The translations under genes and the position numbers were made by a program. Positions 40,537-47,132 of a stretch of DNA of 47,132 nt are shown in pieces. Below the pieces are notes generated by a model that was not told the origin of the DNA, searched no databases, and saw nothing but the letters and a program-made list of their open reading frames with translations. The stretch comes from Halobacillus alkaliphilus (GTDB taxonomy: Bacteria > Bacillota > Bacilli > Bacillales > Halobacillaceae), in NCBI RefSeq assembly GCF_900113125.1, contig NZ_FOOG01000033.1, forward strand, positions 1-47,132, read 5' to 3'. How positions within the stretch are numbered: position 1 is the first letter of the stretch; each line of letters begins with the position of its first letter.

Positions 40537-40896
40537 ATGGATCAAATGTTATTCGTTCAAACGGGAATGGGAATTGACGTTCATGGTCAAAACATTACGA
40601 AAGCCGCAGTGCGTGCGATTAAAAATGCTATCCACACTAATTCTATGCCAGGAATACGTGAGGCTTTGCCCGAAAAATCGCTTGATAATATGAAAACCAA
40701 CGTGAAGCTTGCTCTGCCTTGCGATCATGATCAACTGGATCATGAGGAAGTGAAAAAAGCAATTCCTTATGGTAAAGTAACGATTGAAGTTATGGATGGC
40801 GGCATGAAAACCACGAGCGGGATTGTTCTTGAAGATAAGGACGATAAAAACGATCAAATGTACATGGTCAATACTTCCATCGAAGTCGGCTACTAA
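40537..40896 (+). CDS. Lin0512 family protein
   Basis: 119-residue protein resembling the Lin0512 family (TIGR02058): MDQMLFVQTGMGIDVHGQNITKAAVRAIKNAIHTNSMPGI, ALPCDHDQLDHEEVKKAIPYGKVTIEVMDGGMKTTSGIVLED. Function unknown; a small alpha-beta fold is likely. ATG 40537 follows AAAGGTGG at 8 nt; an earlier in-frame codon at 40525 overlaps that site. Monocistronic with its own terminator. Confidence 0.82.
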   Translation: MDQMLFVQTGMGIDVHGQNITKAAVRAIKNAIHTNSMPGIREALPEKSLDNMKTNVKLALPCDHDQLDHEEVKKAIPYGKVTIEVMDGGMKTTSGIVLEDKDDKNDQMYMVNTSIEVGY

Positions 40897-40906
40897 ATAG
40901 GTCTAC

Positions 40907-40948
40907 AAGAAAGGGAACTTCCACTAGAGGAAGCTCCCTTTCTTTTTT
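40907..40948 (+). terminator. intrinsic terminator of the Lin0512-type gene
   Basis: AAGAAAGGGAACTTCC (40907-40922) pairs with GGAAGCTCCCTTTCTT, one mismatch, followed by TTTT. Confidence 0.92.
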
Positions 40949-40984
40949 ATTCTAGATGAAAGTTTCTTTATATATCTAAAATAT

Positions 40985-41150
40985 TTCCGTTACATAAGTC
41001 TGCGTTTGGAGGTCCGGGAAATCACTCGCTTTCCATGGGCGTACGGTGAGCTTCCTCGGGCTATGAGGAAGCTCAGCGCATGCCTGCGGAAAGCGAGTCG
41101 TTCCCCAGAGGACCTACCTTCCTATCAAACATCTCGAAATCGAATCTTGC
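40985..41150. repeat. structured intergenic repeat, copy B (short, rearranged)
   Basis: About 165 bp. The right half (GAGGAAGCTCAGCGCATG ... GCGGAAAGCGAGTCG ... GAGGACCT ... ATCTCGAAATCGAATCTT) matches copy A in the same orientation. The left half (GGTCC ... CACTCGCTTTCC ... GTGAGCTTCCTC) is nearly its reverse complement, so the whole copy is one large imperfect hairpin. It fills the gap between the Lin0512-type gene and yteA. Confidence 0.8.
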
Positions 41151-41223
41151 TGTACACAGCCCTATACTTAAATAATTTCTTATGAAAGACCAATATCAGG
41201 ATCAGGGGTTGTGACTTTTACAT

Positions 41224-41257
41224 AAAAGGAGGAAAGGCTAGGCGGCCCTTCCTCCTT
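41224..41257 (-). terminator. intrinsic terminator of yteA
   Basis: AAGGAGGAAAGG (41226-41237) pairs with CCTTCCTCCTT (41247-41257), one bulge; T-rich beyond on the minus strand. Confidence 0.8.
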
Positions 41258-41261
41258 CTTC

Positions 41262-41945
41262 TTAGTCTTCTGATCGTTCTGCTTCCGCTTCATCCATATC
41301 ATCCATGTACTTATCATAATGAACATTGCGTTCAAAGGTTACGCGATCAGCTCCCGTGTATCCATGCATATCTGTAGATACAAAAGGTTCAAATTCTTCT
41401 ACATACCCAGTTCCATCCTGGTTGTCCATTAAAGAGGAGTCATCATAAGTCATGCTGCTCTGGTTAAAGGAAGCCACCTGTTCATAAGCATTCTGCTCAT
41501 TGTATTCAGGATCATCTGAATCCCTTCCGTAATTTGCCTCCAGGTCTTCAAGAACCTCTTCTTCTATCGGGCGATCTTCAGACATTTCCTGATTGGACGA
41601 CGCTTGAGAAACAGTGCGTGCAGTCGGAAGTGCCTCCAGCCGTTCTTTTGGAATTAGTTTTCCTGTTTTTTCACAGATTCCGTATTTTCCTGCTTTCATT
41701 TGCTTCAGGGAATATTGAATATCTGATAGCTCTTCTTTTAAATGTCCTAAAAGAGCAATATCTTTTTCTCTTTCGTACAATTCGGTTCCAGAGTCAGCTG
41801 GATGGTTATCATATTGCGAAAGCTCACCTGAGGCCATGTCACTGGCAAATCCGCGCTCCAGACCAAGTGAATTCTGTTCCAATAAACGTGTCTCTATTTC
41901 CAATTGTCTTTCTTCTAATTGTTTTTTGTAGTGTGCATAATCCAT
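41262..41945 (-). CDS. yteA: YteA-type DksA/TraR-like sporulation protein with degenerate zinc finger
   Basis: 227-residue acidic protein. An N-terminal coiled coil (about 1-85, YKKQLEERQLEIETRLLEQNS) leads to the DksA/TraR-like segment IQYSLKQMKAGKYGICEKTGKLIPKERLEALPTART. Only one Cys of the C4 zinc finger remains (in GICEKTGKL), as in the YteA family. A long acidic, low-complexity tail with repeated Asp/Glu follows (about 135-227). In B. subtilis YteA is reported as sporulation-associated; its role is unclear. ATG 41945 is chosen because AGGAGTGGAAAGT precedes it; an upstream in-frame start (42005) has no ribosome site. Monocistronic. Confidence 0.82.
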   Translation of the reverse strand: MDYAHYKKQLEERQLEIETRLLEQNSLGLERGFASDMASGELSQYDNHPADSGTELYEREKDIALLGHLKEELSDIQYSLKQMKAGKYGICEKTGKLIPKERLEALPTARTVSQASSNQEMSEDRPIEEEVLEDLEANYGRDSDDPEYNEQNAYEQVASFNQSSMTYDDSSLMDNQDGTGYVEEFEPFVSTDMHGYTGADRVTFERNVHYDKYMDDMDEAEAERSED

Positions 41946-42112
41946 ACTTTCCACTCCTGCTTCATAGTCCTTCTTAGTTTGGCTTATGAGCAGGTCTCTA
42001 TACAAAATTCAAATAAGTGATTTATAACGCAATTGCCCCATCAACCGTTAAATTAGACTATGCCAGGAGAAACCTACTGAGTATTCAGCTTAAATACTGA
42101 ATATCAAGAGAC

Positions 42113-42145
42113 AAAAAAAGTGCCTGCCCAATGGGCGGCACTCTT
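42113..42145 (-). terminator. intrinsic terminator of the yrrT-luxS-mccA-mccB operon
   Basis: AGTGCCGCCC-ATT-GGGCAGGCACT on the minus strand (one bulged A), followed by TTTTTTT. It ends the operon 5 nt after the mccB stop. Confidence 0.92.
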
Positions 42146-42150
42146 TAGAA

Positions 42151-43287
42151 TTATTTACGTAAAGCTTCAAGAAAATCTTCTTTCAAATCTTCAATATCTT
42201 CAAGACCGATGGATACGCGGACAAGCCCATCAGTTATACCAAGCTCACCCCGGCGAACCTCCGGAATAGAAGCATGGGTCATTTTAGCCGGCACAGAAAT
42301 TAAGCTTTCGACCGCTCCAAGACTTTCAGCAAGGGTGAAGTAGCGGACATTCTGCAGCACTTTATCAGCTTTTTCGCCGCTTCCTACGTCAAAAGAGATC
42401 ATTCCGCCGTTTCCGCGTGCCTGATTCTGATGAACATCATGACCAACGTGCTCTGTAAGACCTGGATAGTAAATGTTCGTTACCTCTGGAAGTCCTTGTA
42501 AAAACTCCACGAAGGCCCGCGTGTTTTCTTCTATTTCTTCCATACGAACACCTAATGTTTTAATACCGCGCATAAGCAGCCAAGAATCCTGCGGTCCGAG
42601 AATACCACCGGAAGAGTTTAGTACGAAGTGAACTTCTTCAGCTAATTGTTGAGAGTTCACAACAACCAGTCCGGCAACTACGTCACTATGTCCGCCAAGA
42701 TATTTCGTTGCACTGTGCAGAACGATGTCTGCTCCGAAATCAATGGGATTCTGCCAATAAGGCGTGCTGAATGTATTATCTACGATGAAGGTTAAATTAT
42801 GAGCTTTAGCAAGCTCAGAAGTTTTCTTAAGATCCGTTATTTTTAACAAAGGATTCGTCGGCGTCTCCACATATAATGCTTTCGTACGTTCGGTCATCGC
42901 TGCTTCAATATTTTTGGAATCACTTGTGTCTACAAAGCTTGCTTCTAGACCAAAGCGGGTGATTACTTGGGAAACCAGGCGATACGTTCCGCCGTACACA
43001 TCATCCGTAAAAATAATATGATCTCCCTGCTTAAAGGTCATAAGCACAGCGGTAATTGCCGCCATTCCAGACCCAAAGGCAAAACCTGCATAGCCGCCTT
43101 CAATTTCTTTAATTAATTCTTCAAGGGCAAAACGAGTCGGGTTTCCGGTCCTGGAATACTCATACCCCCGATGCTTTCCTACTCCATCCTGCGCATAGGT
43201 ACTAACCTGATAAATCGGCACAGAAACTGCACCTGTTTTTTCATCTCCTGTAATACCACCATGAATTAATTGTGTTTTCTTTCTCAT
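42151..43287 (-). CDS. mccB: cystathionine gamma-lyase / homocysteine gamma-lyase
   Basis: 378-residue PLP enzyme of the Cys/Met metabolism family that splits cystathionine to cysteine, 2-oxobutyrate and ammonia. The PLP lysine is Lys195 in HSATKYLGGHSD; SVPIYQVSTYAQ, EYSRTGNPTR and ESLGAVESLISVPAKMTHASIP are family blocks. It could also act as cystathionine beta-lyase by sequence alone; the mccA neighbour favours gamma-lyase. ATG 43287 is chosen because GAGGAGTGAAGTT precedes it; this ribosome site contains the stop codon of mccA. Confidence 0.9.
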   Translation of the reverse strand: MRKKTQLIHGGITGDEKTGAVSVPIYQVSTYAQDGVGKHRGYEYSRTGNPTRFALEELIKEIEGGYAGFAFGSGMAAITAVLMTFKQGDHIIFTDDVYGGTYRLVSQVITRFGLEASFVDTSDSKNIEAAMTERTKALYVETPTNPLLKITDLKKTSELAKAHNLTFIVDNTFSTPYWQNPIDFGADIVLHSATKYLGGHSDVVAGLVVVNSQQLAEEVHFVLNSSGGILGPQDSWLLMRGIKTLGVRMEEIEENTRAFVEFLQGLPEVTNIYYPGLTEHVGHDVHQNQARGNGGMISFDVGSGEKADKVLQNVRYFTLAESLGAVESLISVPAKMTHASIPEVRRGELGITDGLVRVSIGLEDIEDLKEDFLEALRK

Positions 43288-43291
43288 AACT

Positions 43292-44209
43292 TCACTCCTC
43301 ATATATCCCTTGGCTTAAGTATCGTTCACTGCTATCTGGAAAGACCGTTACAATTCTGGCACCAGGTTCAGCTTGCTCCGCTTCACGCAGAGCTGCTTCA
43401 AAAGCTGCTCCGGATGAACTGGCTACAAGCAGTCCTTCATTTAATGCCAGTTCCTTTACACGTTGAAAGGCAACGGAATCCGGAATCGTATGAATGGCAT
43501 CAAAATAAGCGGTATCCATATAAAAAGGAAGAAATTCCATGCCAATTCCTTCTGTATCATGCGGACCGGGCTTCCCTCCATTAATGACCGATCCTTCTGG
43601 TTCGACAATTACTGTCTTGATCGCTGGATTTTGTTCTTTTAAATAGCGGGAGGTTCCCATAAAGGTCCCACCTGTTCCGGCACCAGCAAGGAAAATGTCA
43701 ATTTCTTCATTCAAATCTGTGTATATCTCAGGTCCTAACGTTTCGTAGTATGCGTCTGGATTTGCTTGATTATTAAATTGCTGCAGGCTGAATGAATCAG
43801 GGATTTCATTAACCAATTCATCCGCTTTTTTGATGGCTCCGCGCATCCCTTCTTCTGTGGGAGTGTTAATCACTTCTGCGCCGAGAGCTCTCATAAGTGT
43901 CTGCTTCTCCTGACTAAACTTTTCAGGAGTGACAAACACAACGCGGTATCCTTTTCCTACGGCAGCAAGGGCAACTCCAATGCCAGTGTTACCTGCGGTG
44001 GCTTCAATAATCGTGCCGCCTGGTTTAAGCATTCCTTTATTCAAGGCATCCTCAATCAGTTTTAAACCCAGACGGTCTTTAATGCTACCGCCTGGGTTCA
44101 TGAATTCAAGCTTAGCAAAAATACGGGCTTGATTCGGGATGTCCGAGTGAGTAAGCTCGATCATCGGTGTGTGACCGATTAACGATTGAACATTCCTGAC
44201 ATAACTCAT
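43292..44209 (-). CDS. mccA: cystathionine beta-synthase (O-acetylserine-dependent)
   Basis: 305-residue PLP enzyme of the CysK family that condenses homocysteine with O-acetylserine to cystathionine. The PLP lysine is Lys44 in NPGGSIKDRLGL; TAGNTGIGVALAAVGKGY holds the substrate and phosphate loops, and GAGTGGTFMGTSRYLKE binds PLP phosphate. Cysteine synthase CysK has a similar sequence; the operon with mccB and luxS points to MccA (YrhA). ATG 44209 follows AGGGTGAGAGTGCG. The stop is 4 nt before the mccB start. Confidence 0.9.
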   Translation of the reverse strand: MSYVRNVQSLIGHTPMIELTHSDIPNQARIFAKLEFMNPGGSIKDRLGLKLIEDALNKGMLKPGGTIIEATAGNTGIGVALAAVGKGYRVVFVTPEKFSQEKQTLMRALGAEVINTPTEEGMRGAIKKADELVNEIPDSFSLQQFNNQANPDAYYETLGPEIYTDLNEEIDIFLAGAGTGGTFMGTSRYLKEQNPAIKTVIVEPEGSVINGGKPGPHDTEGIGMEFLPFYMDTAYFDAIHTIPDSVAFQRVKELALNEGLLVASSSGAAFEAALREAEQAEPGARIVTVFPDSSERYLSQGIYEE

Positions 44210-44230
44210 CGCACTCTCACCCTTCGTTTA

Positions 44231-44689
44231 TTAAAAGACTTCTGTCCATTCATCACGTTTGTTAAGCAGTTCACGGGCAAGCTCTTGTGCACCTTCTAAA
44301 CTGTGGCTCGCTGCGAATCCGCATTGCACTTCATTGCAGGCAGGCACTTCTTTAGCTTCCAGTACGTCTTTCAGCGTGTTTTCAACCACCTGAAGGATAT
44401 TTTCATAACTGTCATCATTTAGTACAGCAAGATAAAATCCTGTCTGGCAGCCCATTGGACCGATATCGATAATACGGTCGTGATGATTACGGCTGTTTTC
44501 AGCCATCAAGTGTTCAAGGGAATGAAGAGCCGGCATATCCATATGCTCCTGATTAGGCTGTTTCACACGGATATCATATTTGTAGATCTTGTCACCTTTA
44601 TCTCCTTCGGTTACACCGACAAGGCGGATATAAGGAGCTTTCACTTTCGTATGATCCAGGTTAAAGCTTTCTACGTTCATCTGTGTCAT
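44231..44689 (-). CDS. luxS: S-ribosylhomocysteine lyase LuxS
   Basis: 152-residue metalloenzyme that cleaves S-ribosylhomocysteine to homocysteine and DPD, the precursor of autoinducer-2. Metal ligands are His56 and His60 (HSLEHL) and Cys123 (CNEVQCG); catalytic Cys81 lies in [15 protein letters not shown] 44689 follows AAAAAAGGAGAATGATTT, which overlaps the end of the preceding gene. It takes the place of mtnN in the B. subtilis yrrT operon. The main role here is probably homocysteine recycling; AI-2 signalling is possible but not shown. Confidence 0.96.
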   Translation of the reverse strand: MTQMNVESFNLDHTKVKAPYIRLVGVTEGDKGDKIYKYDIRVKQPNQEHMDMPALHSLEHLMAENSRNHHDRIIDIGPMGCQTGFYLAVLNDDSYENILQVVENTLKDVLEAKEVPACNEVQCGFAASHSLEGAQELARELLNKRDEWTEVF

Positions 44690-44692
44690 AAA

Positions 44693-45334
44693 TCATTCTC
44701 CTTTTTTGGCCTGGATCAACCAGGCGTATTTATTCATTTGCTTAAATGATACCTCAAATCCCTGATTAGAAAACATTTCCTTCAGTTCATCGAGATATCC
44801 GTAATACTCTTCCTGTAGATCCTGCGCTAGATTCAAGTGACCGGATTTTTCCGCATCTTTGATTAAAGCTTGTTTATGAGCTTCATCCTTAAAAAGCGTA
44901 TCAATAAAAATAATCTGACCTTCACTTTCCAGTTTATCATCAAATTTCTGAATTGCTTCTATTTTTTCACTGGTCGTTAAATGGTGAAAGGCAAAAGAAC
45001 TGACAATGGACTGAATAGGTGTCATCAACTGAGGATAATTAAGAAAATCTCCATCATACATGGCTGCTTCTGGACACTTTAAGTTGGCAATCCTCCGCAT
45101 TTCAGAAGATGGTTCAATACCGATCACAACTTTATTCTGACGGATCATTTTACGAGTCAAGTTAGCTGTCCCTACACCGAATTCCATAACCGGAGAAATG
45201 GAAAGGCCGGCCAGAAGTTCCAGCATATCCTCATACCCCTCAAAAACCTCTTTATATTCTGGATCATTTCCAGACACTGTATCATCATATGAACTCGCCC
45301 ATTGGTTAAATAGGTCGACAAATTCTACGCCCAT
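44693..45334 (-). CDS. yrrT: SAM-dependent methyltransferase YrrT
   Basis: 213-residue class I methyltransferase: motif I MEFGVGTANLTRKMI, acidic residue in VIGIEPSSEM, then MYDGDFLNYP. It resembles YrrT, the first gene of the B. subtilis SAM-recycling operon yrrT-mtnN-mccA-mccB-yrhC. The acceptor is unknown; it yields S-adenosylhomocysteine, the start of the pathway carried out by the following genes. ATG 45334 has a modest ribosome site (GGGGATGGAAGAAAG). CymR control is known in B. subtilis; I could not identify a convincing CymR site here. Confidence 0.88.
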   Translation of the reverse strand: MGVEFVDLFNQWASSYDDTVSGNDPEYKEVFEGYEDMLELLAGLSISPVMEFGVGTANLTRKMIRQNKVVIGIEPSSEMRRIANLKCPEAAMYDGDFLNYPQLMTPIQSIVSSFAFHHLTTSEKIEAIQKFDDKLESEGQIIFIDTLFKDEAHKQALIKDAEKSGHLNLAQDLQEEYYGYLDELKEMFSNQGFEVSFKQMNKYAWLIQAKKGE

Positions 45335-45450
45335 CTTTCTTCCATCCCCTTAATCTTCATAATCCCTATAAACAAACTCGGAATTACACATTTAATGTAT
45401 CATATTTCAGAGGGATGCTCAACGGAATAGTCTTAAGACCTATTTTTGAC

Positions 45451-45486
45451 AAAAAAGATCCGCTCCTCCTGTAGAAAGAGCGGATC
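45451..45486 (-). terminator. intrinsic terminator of the DEAD-box helicase gene
   Basis: 9-bp perfect stem GATCCGCTC (45457-45465)/GAGCGGATC (45478-45486), followed on the minus strand by TTTTTT. The stem begins 5 nt after the helicase stop. Confidence 0.93.
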
Positions 45487-45491
45487 TCCTG

Positions 45492-46679
45492 TTATCTTCG
45501 TCTTTGAGAGCGTTTTGTTTTTTTCTTTGGTGGTTCTGATTTAGATTCTTTTTCCTTACCTGGGGATAAATTGGCAATAGAACGACGTTCTATTTTCTGT
45601 TTAATGCTTTTTTCAATCGATTGCAGAGCCTGGCGATCCTTTGGAGCAGCAAACGTAATCGCTAGTCCCTTCCCTCCAGCTCTACCTGTACGGCCGATGC
45701 GGTGAATATAACTCTCAGGATCCTGCGGGATGTCGTAATTGAATACGTGAGTGATCCCTTCCACATCAAGACCGCGGGCGGCTACATCGGTTGCAACTAG
45801 ATATTGAATCTTAGCATCACGGAACCGCTTCATAACTTTCTCCCGTTTCGCCTGTGATAAATCTCCATGAAGTTCATCTGCTTCAAACCCATGACTTAAC
45901 AAGGCATCATTCAGCTTCCTTGCTCTGCGTTTAGTCCGGCAGAAAATCAATGCAAGGAAGGGGCGGTGTTCCTGCATAATCTGAATCAAGGTATCCTGTT
46001 TGGCACGGTCGGTTGTTTCATAGACCAGCTGCTTAATCCCCTCTAACGTTACGGTCTTTTCCTGTACAGTAATTCTTCTTGGATCCTTGAGGATTTTCTT
46101 GCCCAGCTGATTGACCTGAGTCGTGATGGTCGCTGAGAACAGCATCGTTTGTTTCACTTCAGGAGTCTGGCTTAAGATATCCTGTACATCTGGAAGAAAG
46201 CCTGCTTCAAGCATCTGGTCCGCTTCATCCAGGACCATATATTTTACCGCTTCAAGGGAAATCGTTCCCCGACGTAAATGGTCAAGCATTCTCCCGGGCG
46301 TCGCAATGACAATATGAGCTTGTCCATCCAGCTTATGAGCCTGTTTGGCTACATCCTGACCGCCATAAACAGCCAGCACATGCATATCCTCTGTCTTTAA
46401 CTTTCGTACTTCTTCCGTAATCTGAAGCGCAAGCTCCCGTGTGGGCGTGACGATCACAGCCTGTACAGACGCATCGTCTACACGAATGTTCTGTAAAATT
46501 GGCAATAAAAACGCAAAGGTTTTCCCTGTTCCTGTCTGCGCTTGAGCAATCACGTCGCGTCCATCCATTAAAGAGGGAATCGCTTCTTGCTGGATAGGAG
46601 TGGGAGCCCCAATGCCTTCTTGCGTCAATTTATCAATAAAATCTTTCCGTACCCCTAGTTGTTCAAATGTTTCCTTCAT
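45492..46679 (-). CDS. DEAD-box ATP-dependent RNA helicase
   Basis: 395-residue RNA helicase with all core motifs: Q motif (GAPTPIQQEAIP), Walker A AQTGTGKT, PTRELALQ, TPGRMLDHL, VLDEADQM, FSAT, IFCRTKRRARKL, VATDVAARGLD and HRIGRTGRAG. The short C-terminal tail is strongly basic (KKKTKRSQRRR), as in helicases that handle structured RNA or ribosome assembly. It is shorter than CshA and lacks an obvious extra RNA-binding domain. I cannot assign it to CshA, CshB, DeaD or YfmL. ATG 46679 is preferred over GTG 46688; the ribosome site GGAAGAAG is moderate either way. Monocistronic. Confidence 0.93.
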   Translation of the reverse strand: MKETFEQLGVRKDFIDKLTQEGIGAPTPIQQEAIPSLMDGRDVIAQAQTGTGKTFAFLLPILQNIRVDDASVQAVIVTPTRELALQITEEVRKLKTEDMHVLAVYGGQDVAKQAHKLDGQAHIVIATPGRMLDHLRRGTISLEAVKYMVLDEADQMLEAGFLPDVQDILSQTPEVKQTMLFSATITTQVNQLGKKILKDPRRITVQEKTVTLEGIKQLVYETTDRAKQDTLIQIMQEHRPFLALIFCRTKRRARKLNDALLSHGFEADELHGDLSQAKREKVMKRFRDAKIQYLVATDVAARGLDVEGITHVFNYDIPQDPESYIHRIGRTGRAGGKGLAITFAAPKDRQALQSIEKSIKQKIERRSIANLSPGKEKESKSEPPKKKTKRSQRRR

Positions 46680-46801
46680 TACGATCACTTCTTCCTATTA
46701 TAACCTTCTTCTATTATTGTACCTGAAACCTATAATTTATGAGCCCTTTTAATGAAATTCTCTTTAAAAAGCTCTGTTTAAACTTAATGTTAGTATTACG
46801 T

Positions 46802-47068
46802 TTAAGCTCCCGTTACTTGAAGACTTGATTTCGAGACATTTGTGAGAATTAGGTCCTCCGGGGGACGATTTCGCTTTCCGGCCCTGCACGACGCAGGGTC
46901 GTTCGACGTTGCCACACGAGGTGGCGTTCTTAGTCGAACCTCTTCTGTGCTGAGCTTCCTCGGGCTTAACAGCCCTGCGGGATCTCACCGATCATGTTCA
47001 TCCCGCAGGAGTCTACATCGTCCCCCTCCGGACCTTGCGATATATGGAGCTCGAAATCACTTAAGATA
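46802..47068 (-). repeat. structured intergenic repeat, copy D
   Basis: About 267 bp, intact, in reverse orientation relative to copy A. The outer ends (GATTTCGAG near 46828 and CTCGAAATC near 47050) are inverted. GGTCCTCCGGGGGACGAT (from 46852) pairs with ATCGTCCCCCTCCGGACC. It shares with copy C an extra 65-bp GC-rich insert (GCCCTGCACGACGCAGGGTC ... GTCGAAC). It fills the 450-bp end of the window after the helicase gene; I see nothing else in the last 60 bp. Confidence 0.85.
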
Positions 47069-47132
47069 TCGTCAGCTTGATGACAAAAAATCTTGGGATA
47101 ATGATCATTCTATAACGATGAAAAAGTCCTGT

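Noticed and set aside
45335-45450. S-box, T-box or CymR operator upstream of yrrT
   Set aside because: The gap is too short and unstructured for an S-box or T-box, and no sequence matched a CymR site well enough to claim.
46764-46988. 74-residue minus-strand frame near the window end
   Set aside because: It lies inside repeat copy D, is made of hairpin sequence and has no ribosome site.

Overview
The window looks like chromosomal DNA from a low-GC, spore-forming member of the Bacillaceae, probably a halophilic genus close to Halobacillus. The grounds are spore genes (sspE-, sspK-, yteA- and yjcZ-type), PerR with the Bacillus metal-ligand spacing, GlcT/ptsG antitermination, AGGAGG-type ribosome sites with many GTG/TTG starts, and a gene order matching the Bacillus subtilis yfhF-recX-yfhH-sspK-yfhJ-yfhP-mutY-sspE-ygaC-ygaD-ygaE-gsaB-ygaF-perR-ygzB-ygxA-rrn block, read in reverse. 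The genus is an inference from overall character, not a measured match.

Layout. 1-420: 5' end of a 16S rRNA gene on the minus strand, with boxA-containing leader and tandem promoters. 0.4-16.5 kb: the conserved block (ygxA, ygzB, perR, bcp, gsaB, ygaE, ygaD, ygaC, sspE, mutY, yfhP, yfhJ, sspK, yfhH), interrupted by a cobalamin adenosyltransferase, a 2-hydroxyacid dehydrogenase, a small K+ channel-like protein and a LysM-NlpC/P60 hydrolase. 16.6-22.9 kb: an insertion relative to B. subtilis: an SDR gene, a 9-copy 21-bp tandem repeat, ptsH, ptsG, a GlcT-responsive RAT/terminator, glcT, a HAD phosphatase and a NIPSNAP-Nudix fusion. 23.7-26.8 kb: recX, yfhF and an amidohydrolase. 27-28.6 kb: a secreted DUF4397 protein with a C-terminal sorting signal, next to its probable class F sortase.

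28.6-31.1 kb: a GNAT gene preceded by its own promoter and a roughly 190-nt structured leader with mutually exclusive helices (the main candidate for an undescribed element), then a DUF3298 protein and a second GNAT. 31.3-37.6 kb: a ketone-body/3-hydroxybutyrate operon (scoA-scoB-bdhA-thiolase-GntP-type permease) behind a near-perfect sigma-54 promoter, with three matching 18-bp operator-like palindromes and a sigma-54 activator gene upstream. 37.8-40.3 kb: a nitrate/sulfonate/taurine-type ABC importer. 40.5-46.7 kb: a Lin0512-type protein, a YteA-type protein, the yrrT-luxS-mccA-mccB homocysteine-to-cysteine operon and a DEAD-box helicase.

Four related, highly structured intergenic repeats (near 8.5, 23.2, 41.1 and 46.9 kb) punctuate the window. 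One of them encloses a second type of repeat. No insertion sequence, phage gene or CRISPR array was found. Gene assignments come from reading translated motifs and remembered families; no database search was run.
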